A stretch of 22,500 nucleotides of DNA. It comes from Cryptomeria japonica (lineage: Eukaryota; Streptophyta; Pinopsida; Cupressales; Cupressaceae). The position numbers and the translations under genes were made by a program. The notes under the pieces were generated by a model. That model did not search any database and was not told the origin of the DNA. It saw only the letters and a program-made list of their open reading frames with translations. The stretch is taken from the NCBI RefSeq assembly GCF_030272615.1, contig NW_026728913.1, forward strand, positions 270,001 through 292,500. The letters run 5' to 3'. Positions 17,641 to 22,500 of this stretch are shown here, piece by piece (the first letter of the stretch is position 1; every line of letters begins with the position of its first letter).

Positions 17641-17674
17641 GGTGTGCAGCCCAGGCAAGTTGTGCGCACCAAGG

Positions 17675-18146
17675 CACCCACCCTGGCCAAGGTGGGTCAC
17701 GGGGTGGGTCCTAGGGTGGGTAACGGGGTGGGTACTAAGTTGCGTGCCAAGGTGGGTCATAGGGTGGGTGCCAAGGTGGGCACCAGGGTGGGTGTGCACC
17801 AACCCTAGCCAGGGTAGGTCACGGGGTGGTTGTCGGGGTGGGCGTCAAGGAGCCAAGGTGGGTGGCAAGTAGCCAAGTTGCGTGCCAAGGTGGGTGTCGG
17901 GGTGGGTGCCAAGGATCCAAGGTGGGTGCCAAGGAACCAAGGTGGGTGTCTGGGTGGGTGCCGAGGTGGGAGCCAGGGTGGGTCCCAAGGTGAGTGCAAA
18001 GGTGGGTGCCAGGGTCAAGGTGAGTGCCAATGTGGGTTCCAAGGTGCCAGGGTCAGGGTGAGTGCCAATGTGGGTTCAAAGGTGCTAAGTTGGGTGCGAG
18101 GTTGGGTGCGAGGGTGGGTGGGTGCCAAGGTGTGCTAGGTGGAAGC
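17675..18146. repeat. G-rich minisatellite, short copy in second macro-unit
   Basis: Matches 9769-10240 with one difference noted (G9834 against T17740). Only about 470 bp of the 1.7-kb G-rich array is present here. Confidence 0.92.
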
Positions 18147-18526
18147 CCGGGTGGGTCGGCATCCCATGGGTGTCGAGTTGGGTGCCTGATGGGTGCTTCT
18201 TGTCAAGTTTTAGTCGTCGGGACTCATTTCGAGCCTTAGAGGTCGTTTCTTGTCCGGTTGCCCTGTCTTCGACCTGGGAACCCAATTTTGGTCCTCGGGT
18301 CCCATTTTTTTTTGTCTCGCATCCCACTTTTGGCCTGTGGCCTTTTCGGGGTCGATTCTCGTTTTGGGCATCAGAGCATGTTTCTTCTCCTAAAACCCAA
18401 TATTTGTTTATTAAGTCTCGGAACACATTTTTGTTCTCGTGGACCCATCATGGGTCTTGGAACGCATTTGTGGTCCTTGGGTCCCATTTTGCATCCCGAA
18501 ACTTGTGTTTTGGTGCTTGATCCCTA
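18147..18526. repeat. T-rich degenerate repeat block, copy 2
   Basis: Matches 10241-10620 at offset 7906; I noted no differences by eye. No gene is supported. Confidence 0.8.
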
Positions 18527-18900
18527 TTTTGGGTGCCCACCTTGCACCAAGTGCGCACCCGGGGCAAACCGAGCGCCTTGGTGCACCGGGGCAAGATCGA
18601 GCGTGCACCCGAGGCGCCCCGAACATGCACCAAGGTGCACTCGGCCCACATGTGAGCGCAGGTCGTTGCGCCCGAGGTGGTGTGTGGGCACCGCGTTGCA
18701 GACGGGACACTGCATGCACACGACGCCCCCTACAGGTGCACGCACGTAGGCCGGGCCGGGTGCACACCCGACGCCCTAGCAAGGTGCGCGCACCCGGGCA
18801 GGGCTCACACTTGGCGAACGGGGCGCACTTCGCGAGGGAGGGTGTGCACCTCGACGGGGGTGGGTGGCCGGGGTGGATTCGCACGTGGGTCGCGGTTTGC
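18527..18900. other. GC-rich region upstream of 5S copy 2
   Basis: Matches 10621-10994 except C10809 to T18715 and C10826 to A18732. No gene is recognised. Confidence 0.75.
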
Positions 18901-18928
18901 TAAGTACACACTGCGACAAGCTCATAAC
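18901..18928 (+). promoter_or_regulatory. 5S copy 2 upstream elements
   Basis: Identical to the upstream elements of copy 1: TAAGTA at -28 and C at -1. Confidence 0.55.
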
Positions 18929-19047
18929 GGGTGCGATCATACCAGCGTTAGTGCACCGGATCCCATCAGAACTCCGCAGTTAAGCGCGCTTGGGCCGAAG
19001 TAGTACTGGGATGGGTGACCTCCCGGGAAGTCCCGGTGTTGCACCCT
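18929..19047 (+). rRNA. 5S rRNA: 5S ribosomal RNA, copy 2
   Basis: Complete 5S rRNA on the + strand, 7906 bp right of copy 1. The A box (18978-18992) and C box (19008-19025) are identical to copy 1. It differs at two positions: G instead of A at residue 19 (18947) and A instead of G at residue 70 (18998). The second lies in the intermediate element, giving CCGAAG instead of CCGGAG, and could affect factor binding or mark a less active variant; that is inference. Upstream elements and the T-run terminator are intact, so I see no reason to call it a pseudogene. Confidence 0.96.
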
Positions 19048-19059
19048 TTTTTAGTTTTT
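19047..19059 (+). terminator. Pol III terminator of 5S copy 2
   Basis: Six T, then AG and five T, identical to copy 1. Confidence 0.88.
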
Positions 19060-19471
19060 CGCCGGGCATCGCAATGCTATTTGAATAAACCTTTTGCCCG
19101 TTTGCGTTCTCGTCGGGGCCGGGCCGGGCCGGGGTGCGCTGCCCGCACTACCGCGCGCGCGGGGGCGACACCGAGCGCGCACCCGAGGCGCCCCGAGCAC
19201 ACAGGCCACGGTGCAACCCGGGCGTTGTGTGCGCACCCCGGTGCGCCCGAGGTGCTGCGCGCGCACCCAGGTGAAATCGGTGTGCACCTCGGCCAGTGCG
19301 CGCTCGGTCGAGTCGCGCACGTTGGCCAAGGTGCACGGTGATGTTTCTTACTCTAAGGTTCCGCACCAGACGCCCGGGACAGGTGAGCGAAGCTGGGCGG
19401 GGCCGGGTGCGCGGCCGGGGCAGGTGCACGCAGCTGGAGAGAGCTTTGGAGCACACTTCGGAGCGCACCAA
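19060..19471. other. GC-rich region downstream of 5S copy 2
   Basis: Matches 11154-11565 with G11162 to A19068, A11284 to G19190 and C11324 to T19230. No gene is recognised. Confidence 0.75.
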
Positions 19472-22400
19472 TGATGCGCTCCATTCAAAAGTTTCCTGAA
19501 AAGGCAAAAAAAGTTGAGATTATAGAATTTCCCACTTGAGAGATTGTAAAAAAAAAAAATTTAAAATGAAGGAAACGCGGGTGCCAAGGTGTGCGCAGCC
19601 CAGCCAAGGTGTGCGCACCAAGGCGCCCACCCTGGCGAAGGTGCACGCAAGGTGCGCACCCGAGGCAAACCGGACAATTAACCCAACTTTCGACTTCGCG
19701 CGCACCTTGGAGCGCACTTCGGAGCGCTCCTTGGTGCGCACCAATCTTGGGCACCTCGGAGTGCACCATGGCGCCCACCAAGGTGCGCACCCGGGGCAAA
19801 CCGAGCTCCGACTTCGTGCGCACCTTGGAGCGCACGAAAGGTGCGCACCATGGCGCCCACCAAGGTGCGCAGCCCAGCCAAGGCGTGCGCATCAAGGTGC
19901 GCACCCTGGCGAAGGTGCGCACCCGGGGCAAACCGAGCTCCGACTTCGTGCGCACCTTGGAGCGCACAAAAGGTGCGCAACCCAGCCAAGGTGTGCGCAC
20001 CCCGGTCAAACCGAGCTCCGAATCGTGCGCACCAGAGGTGCACGCCATCGTGCGCACCTTGGAGCACACTTCGGAGCCCTCCTTGGTGCGCGCCGATGTT
20101 GCGCACCTCGGAGCGCACCCGGGGAAAACAATGCAATTAACCCGACTTTCGACTTCGTGGGCACCTCGGAGCGCTCTCGGGTTCGCACCTCGGAGCACAC
20201 CGAGGTGCGCACCTTTGATGCGCTGCCTTCACCAATTTCCAGAAAAGGCAAGAAAACATTGAGAAGGTGTGCGCACCGAGGTGCCCACCCTGGCGAAGGT
20301 GCACGCGAGGTGCGCACCCGGGGCAAACCGGGCTCCGACTTCGTGCACGCCGCACCTTGGAGCACACTTCGGAGCGCTCCTTGGTGCGCACCAGGGCGCG
20401 CAACCCAGCCGAGGTGCCCACCCCGGCGAAGGTGCACGCGAGGTGCGCACCCGGGGCAAACCGGGCTCCGACTTCGTGCACGCGAGGTGCGCACCCGGGG
20501 CAAACCGGGCTCCGACTTCGTGCACGCCGCACCTTGGAGCACACTTCGGAGCGCTCCTTGGTGCGCACCATGGTGCCCACCAGGGCGCGCAACCCCGCCG
20601 AAGGTGCACGCGAGGTGCGCACCCGGGGCAAACCGGGCTCCGACTTCGTGCACGCCGCACCTTGGAGCACACTTCGGAGCGCTCCTTGGTGCGCACCATG
20701 GTGCCCACCAGGGCGCGCAACCCCGCCGAAGGTGCACGCGAGGTGCGCACCCGGGGCAAACCGGGCTCCGACTTCGTGCACGCCGCACCTTGGAGCACAC
20801 TTCGGAGCGCTCCTTGGTGCGCACCATGGTGCCCACCAGGGCGCGCAACCCCGCCGAAGGTGCACGCGAGGTGCGCACCCGGGGCAAACCGGGCTCCGAC
20901 TTCGTGCACGCCGCACCTTGGAGCACACTTCGGAGCGCTCCTTGGTGCGCACCAGGGCGCGCAACCCAGCCGAGGTGCCCACCCCGGCGAAGGTGCGTAC
21001 CCGGGGCAAACCGGGCTCCGACTTCGTGCACGCCGCACCTTGGAGCACACTTCGGAGCGCTCCTTGGTGCGCACCATGGTGCCCACCAGGCCGCGCAACC
21101 CAGCCAAGGTGTGCGCACCAAGGTGCACGCGAGGTGCGCACCCGGGGCAAACCGGGGTCCGACTTCGTGCACGCCGCACCTTGGAGCACACATCGGGGCG
21201 CTCCCGGGTTCGCACCGGCGTTGCGCACCGTGGTGGGCACCTCGGAGCACACCAAGGTGGGCAGCGAGGTGCGCACCTTTGATGCGATGCCTTCACTAAT
21301 TTCCATAAAAGGCAAAAAAAAAACGAGATTTTAAAATTTCCGTTTTGAAAGATAGTGAGAAAAAGGGAATGCTGGTGCCATCTTGAGCCCGCCCTGGTGC
21401 GCAGCCCAGCCAAGGTGTGCGCACCAAGGTGCCCACCCTGGCGAAGGTGCGCGCCCGGGCAATTAACCCAACTTCCAACTTCGCGCGCGCCAGGGTGGGA
21501 GCGCACCCAACAACCGGGCCTGGGAAGAGCCAATGCGAGAAACCCCACCAAACGCTCTGACAAAAAAAGAGGGGGCGCTCCAGTAACCCCGCTTCGGAGC
21601 GCACCCTGGGCAAACCCAGCCAAGGTGCCCACCCCGGCCAAGGTGCAGGCGAGGTGCGCACCCGGGGCAAACCGGGCTCCGACAACGTGCACGCCGCACC
21701 TTGGAGCACACTTCGTAGCGCTCCCGGGTGCGCACCTCAGAGCACACCAAGGTGGGCAGCGAGGTGCGCACCTTTGATGCGCTGCCTTCACTAATTTCCA
21801 GAAAAGGCAAAAAAAAAAGGAGATTTTAAAATTTCCGTTTTGAAAGATAGTGAAAAAAACGGAACGCGCGTGCCATCTTGAGCCCGCCCTGGTGCGCAGC
21901 CCAGGTAAGGTGCCCACCCTGGCAAAGGTGCGCACCCGGGCAATTAACCCTACTTCCGACTTCGTGCGCGCCAGGGTGGCAACCGGGCCTCGGAAGAGCC
22001 AATGCGAGAAACCCCACCAAACGCTCCGACAAAAAAAGAGGCGGCGCTCCAATAACCCCGCTTCGGAGCGCAGCCGGGGCAAACCCAGCCAAGGTGCCCA
22101 CCCCGACGAAGGTGCACGCGAGGTGCGCACCCGGGGCAAACCGGGCTCCGACAACGTGCACGCAGCACCTTGGAGCACACTTCGAAGCACTCCCGGGTGC
22201 CCACCGGCGTTGCGCACCGTGGTGGGCAGCGAGGTGCGCACCTTTGATGCGCTGCCTTCACTAATTTCCAGAAAAAGGCAAAAAAAAATGAGATTTTAAA
22301 ATTTCCGTTTTGAAAGATAGTGAAAAAAAAGGAACGCGGGTGCCATCTTGAGCCCGCCCTGGTGCGCAGCCCAGGCAAGGCATGCGCACCAAGGTGCCCA

Positions 22401-22500
22401 CCCGAGGTGCACACCCGGGGCAAACCGGGCTCCGACTTCGTGCAGGCCGCACCTTGGAGCACACTTCGGAGCGCTCCTTGGTGCGCACCATGGTGCCCAC
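19472..22500. repeat. GC-rich mosaic array of the second macro-unit
   Basis: Same blocks and island order as 11566-14540. A/T islands lie at 19472, 20214, 21278, 21773 and 22243, and CCAAT modules near 21515 and 21983. Relative to copy 1, the part corresponding to 12.8-13.1 kb carries a net gain of 54 bp from a changed number and type of block. Frames of up to about 670 codons on the - strand are repeat artefacts. Confidence 0.92.

Larger units (their letters stand above)
9768..17673. repeat. 7.9-kb macro-repeat, copy 1 (complete, contains 5S)
   Basis: Sequence from 9768 recurs from 17674 with a constant offset of 7906 bp through the G-rich array, T-rich block, 5S gene and the first part of the mosaic array. 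Further right the offset becomes 7960, because the second copy has a net 54 bp more in the 12.8-13.1 kb part (for example A/T island 14283 corresponds to 22243). By eye I found eight differences between the copies from 9768 to 11330. Confidence 0.95.
11681..17673. repeat. GC-rich mosaic array built from short palindromes
   Basis: The array is about 6 kb made of a small set of blocks in shifting order: GGTGCGCACCCGGGGCAAAC, CTCCGACTTCGTGCACGC, GCACCTTGGAGCACACTTCG, GGAGCGCTCCTTGGTGCGCA and CCAAGGTGCCCACCCTGGCG. Starts of ACCGGGCTCC at 12421, 12554, 12598, 12726, 12854, 12917 and 13050 give spacings of 133, 44, 128, 128, 63 and 133. Perfect 10-bp palindromes GGTGCGCACC and GGAGCGCTCC recur. Frames of several hundred codons are open on both strands at once and encode only Arg/Ala/Pro/Gly/His-rich repeats, so none is called a gene. 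Confidence 0.92.
15301..17673. repeat. 2.36-kb higher-order duplication, copy B (approximate limits)
   Basis: Matches copy A with offset 2365. A one-base loss at about 16318 changes the offset to 2364, and a deletion of about 278 bp at about 16912 changes it to about 2086. The deletion joins CCAGGGCG to CACCCGAGGCAAACC. The copy contains islands at 15683, 16178, 16647, 17003 and 17517. Confidence 0.83.
17674..22500. repeat. 7.9-kb macro-repeat, copy 2 (truncated by window edge)
   Basis: The copy begins GCACCCACCCTGGCCAAGG, identical to 9768 onward, directly after GCGCACCAAG of the mosaic array. It carries the right end of the G-rich array, the T-rich block, 5S copy 2 and mosaic array up to the window end, which corresponds to about 14540 of copy 1. 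Confidence 0.95.

Noticed and set aside
20229-22241. Open frame of about 670 codons on the - strand, and similar frames of 300-650 codons at 11630-13339, 12323-14281, 15261-16565 and 19536-21299
   Set aside because: They overlap one another in several frames on both strands, follow repeat boundaries, encode only Arg/Ala/Pro/Gly/Cys/His-rich repeats, have no recognisable domain, and are explained by GC-rich, stop-poor repeats.
1-22500. 18S, 5.8S or 26S rRNA genes, tRNA genes, retrotransposon coding regions
   Set aside because: No conserved rRNA core sequence, tRNA-like fold with A and B boxes, or reverse transcriptase or integrase motif was recognised on either strand.

Overview
This window holds no protein-coding gene that I can support. 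It looks like part of a very large nuclear ribosomal intergenic spacer (IGS) from a land plant, most likely a gymnosperm. Two complete 5S rRNA genes of plant type lie on the + strand (11023-11141 and 18929-19047). They have intact internal control regions and T-run terminators, and their G/C-rich variants look gymnosperm-like to me. Thirteen copies of a motif lie between 4146 and 8331. Read on the - strand, twelve of them give TTATATAGGGGAGG, which closely matches the plant RNA polymerase I initiation consensus; the second copy diverges just after the GGGG. The 35S unit would therefore read leftward, with its coding region beyond position 1, and the 5S genes would run opposite to it. No 18S, 5.8S or 26S sequence is present, so the IGS assignment rests on the promoter motif and the 5S linkage.

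Layout from left to right. 1-3784 is a 188-bp tandem array of about 20 units that continues off the left edge; it is probably 5' external transcribed spacer if the promoter at 4146 is the gene promoter. 3785-5107 holds three diverged promoter units of about 450-490 bp, the leftmost with a nearly perfect 30-bp inverted repeat beside the start site. 5227-5550 is a 50/56-bp array. 5477-6675 is a 311-bp promoter-bearing array. 6676-7323 is a very uniform 52-bp array that expanded inside one promoter unit. 7373-8398 is a 157-bp promoter-bearing array. 8399-8573 is a GGTGCAC-type degenerate cluster ending in a promoter-less relic. 8574-10240 is a G-rich GGTGGGTGC minisatellite with G-quadruplex potential. 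10241-10620 is T-rich, and 10621-11022 is the GC-rich 5S upstream region. The first 5S gene follows, then its GC-rich flank, and 11566-17674 is a mosaic array built from short palindromes (GGTGCGCACC, GGAGCGCTCC) broken up by A/T-rich islands.

From about 9768 onward the sequence is repeated as a macro-unit of 7906 bp. The second copy starts at about 17674 and runs off the right edge, carrying G-rich array, T-rich block, 5S and mosaic array in the same order. The first copy also contains an internal tandem duplication of about 2.36 kb. The junction between macro-units falls at the axis of a perfect 24-bp palindrome in the G-rich array.

Many long open frames exist on both strands, in several frames at once. 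They follow from GC-rich, stop-poor tandem repeats and are not treated as genes. With units this similar, the assembly itself should be confirmed with long reads.
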